Assembly: GCA_965250275.1 (NCBI GenBank)
Contig: OZ252297.1
Span: forward strand, 4,402,001 to 4,466,000
Source of the DNA: G965250275 sp965250275
GTDB lineage: Bacteria > Pseudomonadota > Alphaproteobacteria > Rhodobacterales > Rhodobacteraceae
Reading direction: 5' to 3'
DNA length: 64,000 nt
A program made the position numbers and the translations under genes. Every line of letters starts with the position of its first letter. Position 1 is the stretch's first letter. Positions 51,864-61,160 of this stretch are shown here, piece after piece. The notes beneath the pieces were generated by a model. It made no database searches and was not told where the DNA came from. It was given only the letters and a program-made list of their open reading frames with translations.

Positions 51864-52590
51864 CAGGCTGAAATCCTATCTCGCGCATCAGCGCGTCAGA
51901 CTTTGCTTCGACAGTTTCTTCCAGAAGGTCCATGAACGCATTGCGTTCCATGCCGGGCGCAATGGGCTCCAGGAACTCAACGATGGCCAAACCGGGCTTG
52001 CGCATGATGCCCTTGCGCGGCCAAAGCACTCCGACATTTGTCGCAGCCGGCACACAAGGCTGCTCCAATTGCTCATACAAAACCGCTGTTCCGACTTTGT
52101 AGGGCAACCTTGCCCCGGGTTTGACGCGTGTGCCCTGTGGATAGATCACCAACTGGCCCGCGTCCTGATTCCCCGCCTCAACATCAGCGACCATTTTGTC
52201 GATGGCCGCGCCGCGCTTACCCCGATCAACCGGCACACAATCCAGACGTTTTGCGTACTGCCCGATGATGGGGGTGTAGAGAATTTCCTTTTTCATGATG
52301 AATTTCGCGGTGGGCAGCGCCGTGAACAACATCATGATGTCCAAAAAGGATTGATGCTTCGCCGCGATCAGCACTTCGCCCTCGGGTGGGGTGCCGCGCA
52401 CCTCGCAACGAATGCCCACCATCCAGCGCGCCAGCCAGAAAACGATACGCGAGTAGGTCTTGCAGCAGATCCGCGCTCCGGGCTTGCTGATCAGTGCCAC
52501 GGGCGCAAAGAGCAAACCGATGACCAGCATTAAGACGTAGATCAGACCAACGAAAACCAGCGACCGGAGCCATTGCAAAGCGTGCATCAT
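51850..52590 (-). CDS. plsC: 1-acyl-sn-glycerol-3-phosphate acyltransferase
   Basis: Acylation of lysophosphatidate to phosphatidate at the inner membrane. It has 246 residues. An N-terminal membrane segment (about 8-35) is followed by the catalytic HQSFLD (79-84, H-x4-D) and IYPQGTRVKPG for glycerol-phosphate binding; the VPAATNVGVLWPRKG block is also conserved. The ATG at 52590 overlaps the ftsX stop (TAATG), and ftsE-ftsX-plsC-PPOX run in the same direction. A longer in-frame start would be inside ftsX. Confidence 0.92.
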   Translation of the reverse strand: MMHALQWLRSLVFVGLIYVLMLVIGLLFAPVALISKPGARICCKTYSRIVFWLARWMVGIRCEVRGTPPEGEVLIAAKHQSFLDIMMLFTALPTAKFIMKKEILYTPIIGQYAKRLDCVPVDRGKRGAAIDKMVADVEAGNQDAGQLVIYPQGTRVKPGARLPYKVGTAVLYEQLEQPCVPAATNVGVLWPRKGIMRKPGLAIVEFLEPIAPGMERNAFMDLLEETVEAKSDALMREIGFQPDGVH

Positions 52591-53489
52591 TAACTGAGGC
52601 CCCTTAACGCGCGGCGCGCCGCCATTGCGGTTGCCAAAAACGCGACCCCTGCCCCCAGAACAGGAATGAGCAGCGGCCACAGCCAACCGGTACCGACAAA
52701 GCCGAGACCTGTCAAAAATCCACCCTCGCTGGACGCTGCAGGCAAGAGCGTAACGCCGATCAGCCCCAATGCGGTTCCGACCCCTGCCCCGACCAGGGCC
52801 CGCAGGGAAAATCTCCGAATGAAAGCTTGCGCGATGAAGCGATCCTGGGCGCCGACAAGCCGGAGGACCTCGATCACCTGCGCATTGGCTGCCAGCGCTG
52901 CGTTGGCTGCCAACGTGATCATCGCGGCGACCGACCCGGCGATCAACAGGATCGAAACCCATCCCAATCGCCTCAGGCTCTGAGCGGCTTCGACCAACGG
53001 TTTCCGCCAGCGTGCATGATCATCCAGCACTGCGCCCGGAACCTCCGCCGCCAGCCGCAACCGCAGTCCTGCGGGATCGAACCCATCTTCGTCCTCGATG
53101 ATTTCGACCAGTTGCGGGATGGGCAGGGTTTCCAGCGGCAGATCCGGACCGAACCACGGGGTCAGGAGCGCTGTTTGCTCTTCCGTGCTCAGGGCGCGGG
53201 CCTCTGCGACACCCGGCGTTTGGCTAAGCACCGTCAAGGCAGCTTGGGTCTGGGCCGCGCGCTGCTCGGCGGGTGCGCTGATGCGCAGTGTCGCGCTGCG
53301 GGCCAGTTCTTCGCTCCAGCGATCGGCAAGCCGATCTGCGGCCAACGACAGCGCCAGCGCAAAGACAGCCAGAAAGGCCATTGCACCAGAGACAAAAAGC
53401 GTCAGTTGCGCGGTAAAACCGCTTGGGGGCACCACACGCGCGGAACGCCCATCCCCGGAAAAGAGCGCCGTCATCATTCCGATCTTCAC
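52590..53489 (-). CDS. ftsX: cell division protein FtsX
   Basis: Membrane partner of FtsE, coupling ATP hydrolysis to peptidoglycan hydrolase activation at the division site. It has 299 residues. A cytoplasmic N-terminus is followed by a membrane segment (about 25-50), a periplasmic domain (about 55-160), then three membrane segments (about 170-195, 220-240 and 265-285). RLVGAQDRFIAQAFIRRFSLRALVGAG is the FtsX-typical coupling region. The GTG at 53489 overlaps the ftsE TGA (GTGA), giving tight translational coupling. An upstream ATG-like start would lie inside ftsE. Confidence 0.92.
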   Translation of the reverse strand: MKIGMMTALFSGDGRSARVVPPSGFTAQLTLFVSGAMAFLAVFALALSLAADRLADRWSEELARSATLRISAPAEQRAAQTQAALTVLSQTPGVAEARALSTEEQTALLTPWFGPDLPLETLPIPQLVEIIEDEDGFDPAGLRLRLAAEVPGAVLDDHARWRKPLVEAAQSLRRLGWVSILLIAGSVAAMITLAANAALAANAQVIEVLRLVGAQDRFIAQAFIRRFSLRALVGAGVGTALGLIGVTLLPAASSEGGFLTGLGFVGTGWLWPLLIPVLGAGVAFLATAMAARRALRGLS

Positions 53490-54163
53490 AGGTCCGCCCC
53501 CGCGAGATGCAGCTTCCGGTTTGAAATCCGGAGAACCCGGGCTTGTACCTGGCTTTTTGCCGCGCGGATCAGGCTGAGATCGTGGCTGGCGATCAGCACC
53601 GTTTTGCCCATTCTGTTCAGTTCCACGAGCAGCTGCAAAAGCCTCTGAGACATGTCCCAATCGACATTGCCCGTTGGTTCGTCCGCCAGAACCACGTCCG
53701 GCGATGTGATGACGGCGCGCGCGAGCGCCGCACGTTGACGCTCGCCACCCGACAGTTCCGGCGGCAAAGCGTCAGCGCGCCCCGACAGCCCGACCCAGCC
53801 CAGCAGCTCTGACAGGTTTTCGCTTTCTTTCGCCATATCCCGACCGGCAACCGTCAAAGGAAGCGCGACGTTGTCCGCCAGCGGGAGGTGGTCCAGAAAT
53901 CGGCAATCCTGATGAACCACCCCGATGCGTCGCCGCATCAGCGCCATTTCGTCCCTGTCCAGTTTGCGCAGATCGGTTTCGAACACCCGCAGTTGGCCTG
54001 CAGTGGGTTTCAGCGCGCCGTAGCACAGTTTCAGAAAGGTAGTTTTGCCCGTGCCAGACGGACCGGTCAGGAAATGAAACGACCCTTGCGGAAGAACAAC
54101 CGACAGATCGGACAAGAGCTCTCCACCACCATAGCTATACGCTACATTTTCCAGTTCGATCAC
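53486..54163 (-). CDS. ftsE: cell division ATP-binding protein FtsE
   Basis: ATPase of the FtsEX complex. It has 225 residues, the family length. Walker A GPSGTGKTT (34-42), signature LSGGERQRAALARA, Walker B VVLADEPTGNVD and the switch His in VLIASHDLSLI are all present. The start is the GTG at 54163 (VIELENVAYSYGG); the longer frame upstream has no family similarity. It overlaps ftsX by four bases. It is divergent from the zinc-ribbon gene, the 186-bp gap holding both promoters. Confidence 0.95.
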   Translation of the reverse strand: MIELENVAYSYGGGELLSDLSVVLPQGSFHFLTGPSGTGKTTFLKLCYGALKPTAGQLRVFETDLRKLDRDEMALMRRRIGVVHQDCRFLDHLPLADNVALPLTVAGRDMAKESENLSELLGWVGLSGRADALPPELSGGERQRAALARAVITSPDVVLADEPTGNVDWDMSQRLLQLLVELNRMGKTVLIASHDLSLIRAAKSQVQARVLRISNRKLHLAGADL

Positions 54164-54349
54164 GTCCGCCCCCGTCCATTGCGCGTTGTTTTGCCCCAGT
54201 GATACGCCAGTTTCAATGGCCCAGCGGCGTACCCGATGTGTCACGCTCCGAATCGTTTCTTTGACAAGACTCTTTCCCGGGTGGATGCGACAACATATGG
54301 TTGCAAAAAACACAAACGAGCAGACGTTTCAGAACGATGGAGGGGCAGG

Positions 54350-55225
54350 ATGCGACTGACATGTCCGAATTGCGGGGCACAGTACGAAGTTCCCGATGAG
54401 GTCATCCCGCAAGAGGGTCGGGATGTCCAATGCTCCAATTGCGGCACCACATGGTTTCAGGCGCATGCGGATCAACTCGCCGATCTCGAACCCGAAGCAG
54501 AAGTTCCAGTTGAAGAACAGTTTGCCGAGCCGGAACTGACCGAAGACGCAAAAGTAGAGCTGCAAGACGACGAGTTCGAAGATCCTGATCCGGAAGACAT
54601 CTGGGACACGCCGCCGAACATGCCAGCCGAAGCCGAAACGGCATCCGACCCCGAACCTCCTCAAGGCGAAGACATCCCTGCGCAAGGCGGGCTTGATCCG
54701 GCGGTATCCGAAATCCTGCGGCAGGAGGCCGAACACGAAGCGGGACTGCGCGCAGCGGAGACAAGCGGTGGGCTGGAAAGCCAGCCCGACCTTGGTCTTG
54801 ATGATCTGAGCGAGGACGCCGCTCACAGAGCCCGCGAGGCGCAGGCGCGGATGGCCCGCATGCGTGGCGAGGACCCCGCGGTCGCTAAAGAGGTCGATCC
54901 CGCCACCGGTGCGGACTCCCGTCGTGGCCTTCTGCCGGACATCGAGGAAATCAATTCGACCTTGCGCGCTGCCGGGGATGGCGACGCAGCCCCAACGGCC
55001 ACAGAAGAAGACACCGCACCCCCTGCGCGGCGCGGAGGATTTACACGCGGTTTTGTTCTGTCACTGGTTGTCGTTTTGATATTGGTCCTGATCTACACCA
55101 ATGCTCAGAACATTTCACAGTCCGTACCGGCCGCGGATCCTGCGTTGAATGCCTTTGTAGGAGGGGTCGATCAGCTTCGCGTCTGGCTCGACAGCCAAGT
55201 CAGCGGGCTGTTGCCGCCAGAGTGA
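54350..55225 (+). CDS. zinc-ribbon (MJ0042-type) membrane-anchored protein
   Basis: A 291-residue protein. The N-terminal zinc ribbon is CPNC (Cys5, Cys8) and CSNC (Cys28, Cys31) with the intervening AQYEVPDEVIPQEGRDVQ, an MJ0042-type finger. A long acidic, Pro/Glu/Asp-rich linker (about 38-200) follows, then one membrane helix near 225-255 (GFVLSLVVVLILVLIYTN) and a short C-terminal domain. GGAGGGGCAGG precedes the ATG. Similar proteins occur near ftsEX in alphaproteobacteria, which suggests an envelope role, but none is proven. Confidence 0.85.
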   Translation: MRLTCPNCGAQYEVPDEVIPQEGRDVQCSNCGTTWFQAHADQLADLEPEAEVPVEEQFAEPELTEDAKVELQDDEFEDPDPEDIWDTPPNMPAEAETASDPEPPQGEDIPAQGGLDPAVSEILRQEAEHEAGLRAAETSGGLESQPDLGLDDLSEDAAHRAREAQARMARMRGEDPAVAKEVDPATGADSRRGLLPDIEEINSTLRAAGDGDAAPTATEEDTAPPARRGGFTRGFVLSLVVVLILVLIYTNAQNISQSVPAADPALNAFVGGVDQLRVWLDSQVSGLLPPE

Positions 55226-55234
55226 CATTTCGCA

Positions 55235-57817
55235 TCAGAACCGTTCAAGCAGACGCCTGAGATAATCGAGCTCGACATCCGGGCGTTCTCCTTCGCCCGA
55301 GCGGCGCCGGATTTCGTCAAGCAACTCCCGCGCACGTCGATAGACATCTTCGCCTTGCAGCAGGCCCTCGTCTGTCCCTATCGAACCGTTTGAGCCGGGA
55401 TTCCGCCCCAACGGGTCTCGGTTCTCGGCGCGCCGGTCCGCTTCTGTCGTGCCTTGTCCGGGTTGATTCTGCTGGTTCTGGGCAAGTTGCTCGCCCAAGG
55501 CCCGCATGCCTTCGCGCAAGGCTTCCATCGCCTCAGACTGCCTGTCGATCGCGCCAGCGAAGTCTTCATCGCGCAAGGCGTCTTCGGCGCCGTCCATGGC
55601 CCGTCCAGCACGATCAAGCGCGTCGCGCGCAGCCTGGCCTTCGGGAGAATTTGCGCCCGGAAGCTGGCCTTGCTGACGCCGCAATTCTTCGCGCAGGGCT
55701 TGCTGGCGATCGGCAAGCGAGCCTTCGCCCTCGCCTTGCTCTGGCCCCTGCCGGCGGCCTTGTTGCTCGCCGTTGCCCTGACCCTGACCGTTTTGGCCTT
55801 GGTGACTTTGCCCGCGCCCCTGACCACCACTGCGCCCTTCGTTGCCCTGGCTTTCGCCGGTTTGCGCACCCGGATTAAACTGCTCCTGCAGGTCGCGGAA
55901 GGCCTGATCGCTCAAGCCTTGTTGTTCGCGCAGCGTATCTGCGAGACCCTCCATGGCGCGTTGCCCCTCGGACTGGCCGTTTTGGCCCTGGCCCTGAGTG
56001 ACACGCATGTTTTCCATCAGCTCCTGCAACTCGCGCAGGGCCTGCTCGGCCTCGGCCATTCGGCCCTGTTCCATAAGTTCTTGAATGCGGTCCATCATCC
56101 GCTGCAGATCGTCCTGGTTCATCTGCAGGGTGTTTTCAGACAATTGACGCTCTTGGTCTCCGCCTGGGTTCTGTTCTGCCTGGCGTGAGAGCTGGCGCAT
56201 GTAATCGTCCGTCGCCTCACGCAGCTCCTGCATCAGTTCCGCGATCTCCTGATCGCTGGCGCCGTTTCGCATTGCTTCTGACAGGCGCTCCTGAGCGCGC
56301 CGCAAACGCTCGAGCGCATCACTCAGGTCACCTTCTTCCAGAAGAACTGCAAGGTCCCAGAGGGCTTCTGCCAGTTCCTCCTGCTGCTCCACAGTCAGCC
56401 CATAGGGCTTCATCGCTTCAAGCCTGCGCAGAATGACGCGCAACCGCAGATAGGCGGTCTCTGAGCGGAACATCTCGTCCGGCCGGTGGGAGATGGCGCG
56501 CAACACCTGGGCCACACGCGTCCCGTTGTCCCGAGACCACAGCAGGTCGCGCCGTTGCTCAATGATCGCGGCGGCCAGCGGGTCAAAAAACCTCCGCGCG
56601 GCGAGCCTTGCTTCTATGACCTCGCTTTCGGTCGTCTGTTCGGCTGCGTCCTGCGCAGACAAAGTGATGACAACCGGCAAGTTTGCCCAAGGATGTTTGG
56701 AGAAATCCTCGATCAGTGTCTCGGTGAACATCCGCCGGTCACCCGTGATCGGCATCGGCAATTCGATCTCGATTTCGTCACGAGGCTCTGGCGCGACGGC
56801 AAGCCCAAGACGCCGATCAATCCGTTCCGGGTCCAGTGCGATCAGCGCACTGCCGGACGTTACGCCGTAGTCGTCGCTGGCGGTGAACGAAAGCGTCATT
56901 TCGCCCGTCGCTTCGGCCTCGACCACTCCGGCTGCCGCAATCTGCGGCGCAGTGTCCTCGATGACTTCGACCGTCCAGCTCCGCCCGCCGGGACCGTCGA
57001 TCCGGATTTCCCCGTTTTGAGAGACGACAAACTCCTGCGCCGCATCTGCGACCGAGGGGATTTCGCCAATCCGCCCGGACACGGTTTCGGCCAGGGTCAG
57101 TGCACCGACCTCACCGTAAAAGCGCAGCGTGATACGGCTGCCAGCCGGGACCTGCATTTTTCCCGGATCGATATCATTAAGATAAATGGTCGGCTTGGCA
57201 GTGTAACGCGGCGGTTCGACCCATCCTTCCCAGGCCGGACCACTGGCCAGCGCGGCCCCGCCCGGGGCCATGTCTGCCATGGAGCCAACCCGCCAGACGG
57301 AGCCGAACAAAATCGCCACGGCGAACAGCAGCATTGCCGCATATCTGAGCGCGTAGGGGTCCTGTGATGCGATGCGTAAATCCGGTCGCGCTGCCCGTGC
57401 TTCGGACGCCTTCTGGGCCATCCTTCGCTGATGCGCGCGCCAAACTGCAATAGAGGCGGCATCCTCCATTCCGATGACCTGATCGTCCAGCAAGGCCTGA
57501 ATCGGCCGACCGGGCAGCGACGCGTCCAATCGGGCCAGTGCTTCAGCCCGACTCGGGGCATTGAACCGCCGAATGCCAAAACCAAACGTGCCCAGAACCG
57601 CCAGGACGCTGATGACAGCGGTGCCCCAGACCATTTCCACGGGCAGCGTATCGTGAAGGCCCAGCATCAGCGCGGCCAAAACAAGCATGACAACAGAAAA
57701 AAATGGCCAGAACGCCCGCAGAACCTGTTCTGCCAGCAATCCGACACGGGTCATCAGCAGCGGCCACCGCAGTTGCCGCAACACCATGTCCGCACCAGTT
57801 CCGGAGGTAATGGCCAT
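55235..57817 (-). CDS. TIGR02302-type large membrane protein with Gln-rich tail
   Basis: An 860-residue protein. Two membrane helices near the N-terminus (about 33-70) and one near 160-180 are followed by a large extracytoplasmic domain (about 190-470). A long helical, Gln/Glu/Arg/Met-rich region follows (about 480-780, with SRQAEQNPGGDQERQLSENT and QGRRQGPEQGEGEGSLADRQ). The end is acidic. This fits the TIGR02302/DUF4175 family, conserved in alphaproteobacteria but without a known function. The low-complexity stretch around 630-740 is probably disordered. It lies 33 bp downstream of lysA on the same strand. Confidence 0.85.
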   Translation of the reverse strand: MAITSGTGADMVLRQLRWPLLMTRVGLLAEQVLRAFWPFFSVVMLVLAALMLGLHDTLPVEMVWGTAVISVLAVLGTFGFGIRRFNAPSRAEALARLDASLPGRPIQALLDDQVIGMEDAASIAVWRAHQRRMAQKASEARAARPDLRIASQDPYALRYAAMLLFAVAILFGSVWRVGSMADMAPGGAALASGPAWEGWVEPPRYTAKPTIYLNDIDPGKMQVPAGSRITLRFYGEVGALTLAETVSGRIGEIPSVADAAQEFVVSQNGEIRIDGPGGRSWTVEVIEDTAPQIAAAGVVEAEATGEMTLSFTASDDYGVTSGSALIALDPERIDRRLGLAVAPEPRDEIEIELPMPITGDRRMFTETLIEDFSKHPWANLPVVITLSAQDAAEQTTESEVIEARLAARRFFDPLAAAIIEQRRDLLWSRDNGTRVAQVLRAISHRPDEMFRSETAYLRLRVILRRLEAMKPYGLTVEQQEELAEALWDLAVLLEEGDLSDALERLRRAQERLSEAMRNGASDQEIAELMQELREATDDYMRQLSRQAEQNPGGDQERQLSENTLQMNQDDLQRMMDRIQELMEQGRMAEAEQALRELQELMENMRVTQGQGQNGQSEGQRAMEGLADTLREQQGLSDQAFRDLQEQFNPGAQTGESQGNEGRSGGQGRGQSHQGQNGQGQGNGEQQGRRQGPEQGEGEGSLADRQQALREELRRQQGQLPGANSPEGQAARDALDRAGRAMDGAEDALRDEDFAGAIDRQSEAMEALREGMRALGEQLAQNQQNQPGQGTTEADRRAENRDPLGRNPGSNGSIGTDEGLLQGEDVYRRARELLDEIRRRSGEGERPDVELDYLRRLLERF

Positions 57818-57850
57818 CAGTGTCTCCAGTGTACTCGGACGCCAATCACG

Positions 57851-59116
57851 TCAGAGCCACGCAGGGATGGTATCGCGATTTATCATTTCGTCAAAGGTCG
57901 GGCGTGGGCGGATAACCGCGAATTGATCCCCATGCACAAGCACTTCCGGGATCAATGGGCGCGTATTGTACTCACTTGACATTACTGCGCCATATGCGCC
58001 TGCACTTCGGAAGGCGATCAGGTCCCCTGCGGCGACGGGCGGCATGGCGCGTTGCCGGGCAAATGTGTCGCCCGTTTCACAGACCGGACCGACAATATCA
58101 TAAGGGGTTTGCTCGACACCGGCCTCCGGTTCGAGGACGGGTTCGATGTCGTGATACGCCTCGTACATGGCTGGTCGGATCAGATCGTTCATCGCACCAT
58201 CCAGAATCAGGAAATCGCGACCCTCACCAGATTTCAGGTAGACAACTTTTGTGACCATGATGCCTGCATTTCCGGCAATCAGGCGACCGGGTTCAATCTC
58301 GATCTCGCAATCCAGATGCCCAACGGTGCGCTTGATCAGAGCCCCGTAGTCCGTTGGGAGCGGCGGAGCCTCATTAGAGCGTGCGTAGGGAATACCCAAA
58401 CCACCGCCCAGATCGAGGCGCTTGATGGTGTGTCCATCGTCCCGCAATTGCTGGGTCAGCTCCGCAACTTTGGTGTACGCCAGTTCGAATGGCGCCAGAT
58501 CGGTCAGTTGGCTGCCGATATGAACATCAATGCCGACAACCTCGAGACCCGGAAGTTTGGCGGCCTGCGCATAGATCGAACGCGCCCGGGCGATGGGGAT
58601 GCCAAACTTGTTCTCGGACTTTCCGGTTGCGATCTTGGCATGGGTGCGGGCGTCCACATCCGGATTGACGCGGATGGTGATTGGCGCGGTTTCGCCCAAC
58701 TCGAGGGCAACGCGGTTCAGCACGTCCATTTCGGGTTCGGATTCAACGTTGAACTGGCGCACGCCGCCCTCAAGAGCGACCCGAATCTCGCGTTCAGTCT
58801 TCCCAACGCCGGAGAAGACGATGCGGTCTCCGGGAACGCCCGCCGCTTTTGCCCGGAGGTATTCACCCTCGGACACCACGTCCATTCCGGCACCGGCCTG
58901 CGCCAGGGTTTTGAGGATCGCCTGATTGCTGGCCGCTTTCATCGCGTAACACACGAGGTGTTCCGTCCCGTCCAGAGCCTCGTCAAAGAGCCTGAAATGG
59001 CGGAGCAGCGTCGCGGTGGAATAGAGATAAAACGGCGTGCCGACCGAAGCCGCGATTTCGGGCACCGGCACATCTTCGGCATGCAACACGCCGTTTCGGT
59101 ACAGAAAGTGATCCAT
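57851..59116 (-). CDS. lysA: diaminopimelate decarboxylase
   Basis: PLP enzyme making L-lysine from meso-diaminopimelate, the last step of lysine synthesis. It has 421 residues. The PLP lysine is Lys60 in VCYAMKAASNQ. HIGSQLTD, LDLGGGLGIPYARSNEAPP, EPGRLIAGNAGIMVTKV, CETGDTFARQRAMPP and GAYGAVMSSEYN are the fold-type III decarboxylase blocks, with Cys and Asp/Glu residues for the dimer active site. It is preceded on this strand by the DUF2834 gene, a small lipoprotein gene and argH, and followed by the TIGR02302 gene, so an argH-to-TIGR02302 operon is plausible. Confidence 0.97.
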   Translation of the reverse strand: MDHFLYRNGVLHAEDVPVPEIAASVGTPFYLYSTATLLRHFRLFDEALDGTEHLVCYAMKAASNQAILKTLAQAGAGMDVVSEGEYLRAKAAGVPGDRIVFSGVGKTEREIRVALEGGVRQFNVESEPEMDVLNRVALELGETAPITIRVNPDVDARTHAKIATGKSENKFGIPIARARSIYAQAAKLPGLEVVGIDVHIGSQLTDLAPFELAYTKVAELTQQLRDDGHTIKRLDLGGGLGIPYARSNEAPPLPTDYGALIKRTVGHLDCEIEIEPGRLIAGNAGIMVTKVVYLKSGEGRDFLILDGAMNDLIRPAMYEAYHDIEPVLEPEAGVEQTPYDIVGPVCETGDTFARQRAMPPVAAGDLIAFRSAGAYGAVMSSEYNTRPLIPEVLVHGDQFAVIRPRPTFDEMINRDTIPAWL

Positions 59117-59174
59117 GGCGGGCGCTTAGACCATATTGTGCTGCCAGTTCAAACGGTTTTGTCCGGCCCACAGG

Positions 59175-59504
59175 CTATCCGCGCGCCACGATTTGTGGCC
59201 GGGACCGCAGGAACAGGTAGAGCGGCAAGCCACAACTGACACCAATGCAGAACGTGGCCGGGATCGCGACCAGTCCCAACCAGTCCCGGCGCGACACCAC
59301 CTCGGCGATGATCCAGATGGTCAGTGTAGTTGCCGCGATGGTCAGATCCCACACCAGTCCGCTGGAAGCAGCATTCACGTTCCAGGCCTGCGCCATTCCA
59401 CCCAGATCGAAACCATTTTCGTTGAACCACGTGATGAAGTACCACATCGGGTGGATTGTGCCCCAAACGGCCAGCGCCAGATAAATCATACGCAGCAATG
59501 ACAT
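59175..59504 (-). CDS. DUF2834 small membrane protein
   Basis: A 109-residue protein with three or four hydrophobic helices: MSLLRMIYLALAVWGTIHPM at the start, SSGLVWDLTIAATTLTIWIIAEVV in the middle and WLGLVAIPATFCIGVSCGLPLYLFL near the end. The WGxxxPxxxFxxWF-like opening and SSGLVWDL block match DUF2834. Function is unknown. The ATG at 59504 follows CTGGGAG; a longer frame upstream is a shadow of the lipoprotein gene. It lies between the argH-linked lipoprotein and lysA on the same strand. Confidence 0.85.
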   Translation of the reverse strand: MSLLRMIYLALAVWGTIHPMWYFITWFNENGFDLGGMAQAWNVNAASSGLVWDLTIAATTLTIWIIAEVVSRRDWLGLVAIPATFCIGVSCGLPLYLFLRSRPQIVARG

Positions 59505-59575
59505 AACCTGCTCCCAGAACCCTGTTGTCGCAGAGTTAGCACGCGGATTGCGCACCGCCAGAGATTGTTTGGTCG

Positions 59576-59752
59576 CTAGAAGCCCAAAAAAACAGAGACG
59601 GCACCGCTGCTCAGGCCAAGCCCGCCATAGGTGTGAACGCCGCTGGAACCCACTCCCACGCCCAGGTCCATTGTCGGTTGGATCGGATCTCCGTCCGCAC
59701 CGCAAGCGGCGAGAATGGTGCAGCACAATAGGGTCACGATGCAGGTTCTCAC
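59576..59752 (-). CDS. tiny lipoprotein translationally coupled to argH
   Basis: A 58-codon gene starting with the GTG whose sequence overlaps the argH TGA (GTGA). The protein reads VRTCIVTLLCCTILAAC and then GADGDPIQPTMDLG, a lipobox with lipidated Cys17, followed by a Gly/Ser/Val-rich tail ending AVSVFLGF. The terminal Phe-containing strand is reminiscent of an outer-membrane targeting signal but is too short for a barrel. Function unknown. The overlap with argH and the clear lipobox make it a credible gene despite its size. Confidence 0.72.
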   Translation of the reverse strand: MRTCIVTLLCCTILAACGADGDPIQPTMDLGVGVGSSGVHTYGGLGLSSGAVSVFLGF

Positions 59753-61140
59753 GACAGCCTCTCTTTCCAGCGGGCGATCTGGGCGCGCACCTGCGCCGGA
59801 GCTGTCCCGCCATAAGACGTGCGCGAGTTTACCGAATTTTCGACGCCAAGGACACCAAACACATCCTCTGTGATATCCGCATGCACCGATTGCATGTCCG
59901 CCAGGGTCAGATCGGGCAGGTCGCATCCCTTGCTTTCGGCCAATGCGACCAGAGTACCTGTGATGTGATGCGCGTCCCGGAACGGCAGCCCCAACGCCCT
60001 GACCAGCCAATCGGCCAGATCGGTCGCCGTTGAAAAGCCGGAGCCTGCCGCAGCAGCCAGGCTTTCTCGGTTCGCGCTCATATCGCGTGCCATTCCTTCC
60101 ATTGCAGCCAGCGCCAGCATCCAGTTGTCCGCAGCATCAAAGACCTGCTCTTTGTCTTCCTGCATGTCTTTGGAATATGTCAGCGGCAGCCCTTTCATGA
60201 CCATCATCAGACCCAGGTTGGCACCCATGATCCGCCCGACCTTGGCCCGGATGAGTTCAGCGGCATCAGGGTTTTTCTTCTGAGGCATGATCGACGAACC
60301 GGTGGAAAAGCGGTCACTGAGGCTGACGAACCGAAACTGCGCCGAGGACCAGATCACCAGTTCCTCTGCCAATCGACTGAGATGCATGGCAGAGATGCTG
60401 GCAACGCTCAAGAATTCCAGCGCGAAGTCCCGGTCGCTGACGGCGTCCAGCGAGTTGGCAGCAGGCCGATCAAACCCGAGCGCCCTGGCCGTCATGTCCC
60501 GGTCGATGGGAAAAGATGTGCCCGCCAACGCAGCAGCCCCCAACGGGCTTTCGTTCATCCGGGCACGGGCATCGCGCACCCGGGAAAGATCGCGGCCAAA
60601 CATCTCGACATAGGCCATCATGTGATGGCCCCATGTCACGGGCTGTGCGGTCTGCAGATGGGTGAAGCCCGGCATTACCCAATCGGCACCCGCTTCCGCC
60701 TGTCCAAGAAGTGCACGACACAGTGCGGCAAGTCCTGCCTCTGCGGCATCCAGTTGGTCACGCACCCAGAGTTTGAAATCAGTTGCAACCTGATCGTTTC
60801 GGCTGCGTGCCGTGTGCAAGCGCCCGGCGGTTGGGCCGATGATTTCTGTCAGGCGCGCTTCGACATTCATGTGGATGTCCTCCAGCGCGGTGGAAAACTG
60901 AAAGGTTCCTGCTTCAATCTCTGACAACACCGTGAGCAGGCCTTCCCGGATCGCCTCTGCATCGCTATCGCTTAGGACGCCCGTTGCGGCCAACATGGCG
61001 GCGTGGGCCCTCGACCCGGCAATATCCTGTGCCGCCATGCGCTGATCGAAACCGATCGAGGCATTTATCGCCTCCATGATCGCATCTGGACCAGCCGCGA
61101 ACCGGCCACCCCACATCTGGTTTGAGGATTGATCTGCCAT
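59749..61140 (-). CDS. argH: argininosuccinate lyase
   Basis: Cleaves argininosuccinate to arginine and fumarate, the last arginine step, linked to the TCA cycle through fumarate. It has 463 residues. The fumarase/aspartase superfamily signature GSSIMPQKKNPDAAELIRAK is present, together with TARSRNDQVATDFKLWVRD and GFTHLQTAQPVTWGHHMMAY, whose His is catalytic. The ATG at 61140 gives MADQSSNQMWGGRFAAGPDAIM, the usual ArgH opening. It is divergent from the TlpA gene with only 20 bp between the two start codons. Confidence 0.98.
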   Translation of the reverse strand: MADQSSNQMWGGRFAAGPDAIMEAINASIGFDQRMAAQDIAGSRAHAAMLAATGVLSDSDAEAIREGLLTVLSEIEAGTFQFSTALEDIHMNVEARLTEIIGPTAGRLHTARSRNDQVATDFKLWVRDQLDAAEAGLAALCRALLGQAEAGADWVMPGFTHLQTAQPVTWGHHMMAYVEMFGRDLSRVRDARARMNESPLGAAALAGTSFPIDRDMTARALGFDRPAANSLDAVSDRDFALEFLSVASISAMHLSRLAEELVIWSSAQFRFVSLSDRFSTGSSIMPQKKNPDAAELIRAKVGRIMGANLGLMMVMKGLPLTYSKDMQEDKEQVFDAADNWMLALAAMEGMARDMSANRESLAAAAGSGFSTATDLADWLVRALGLPFRDAHHITGTLVALAESKGCDLPDLTLADMQSVHADITEDVFGVLGVENSVNSRTSYGGTAPAQVRAQIARWKERLS

Positions 61141-61160
61141 GTTTGTACCCCGGAGGAATA

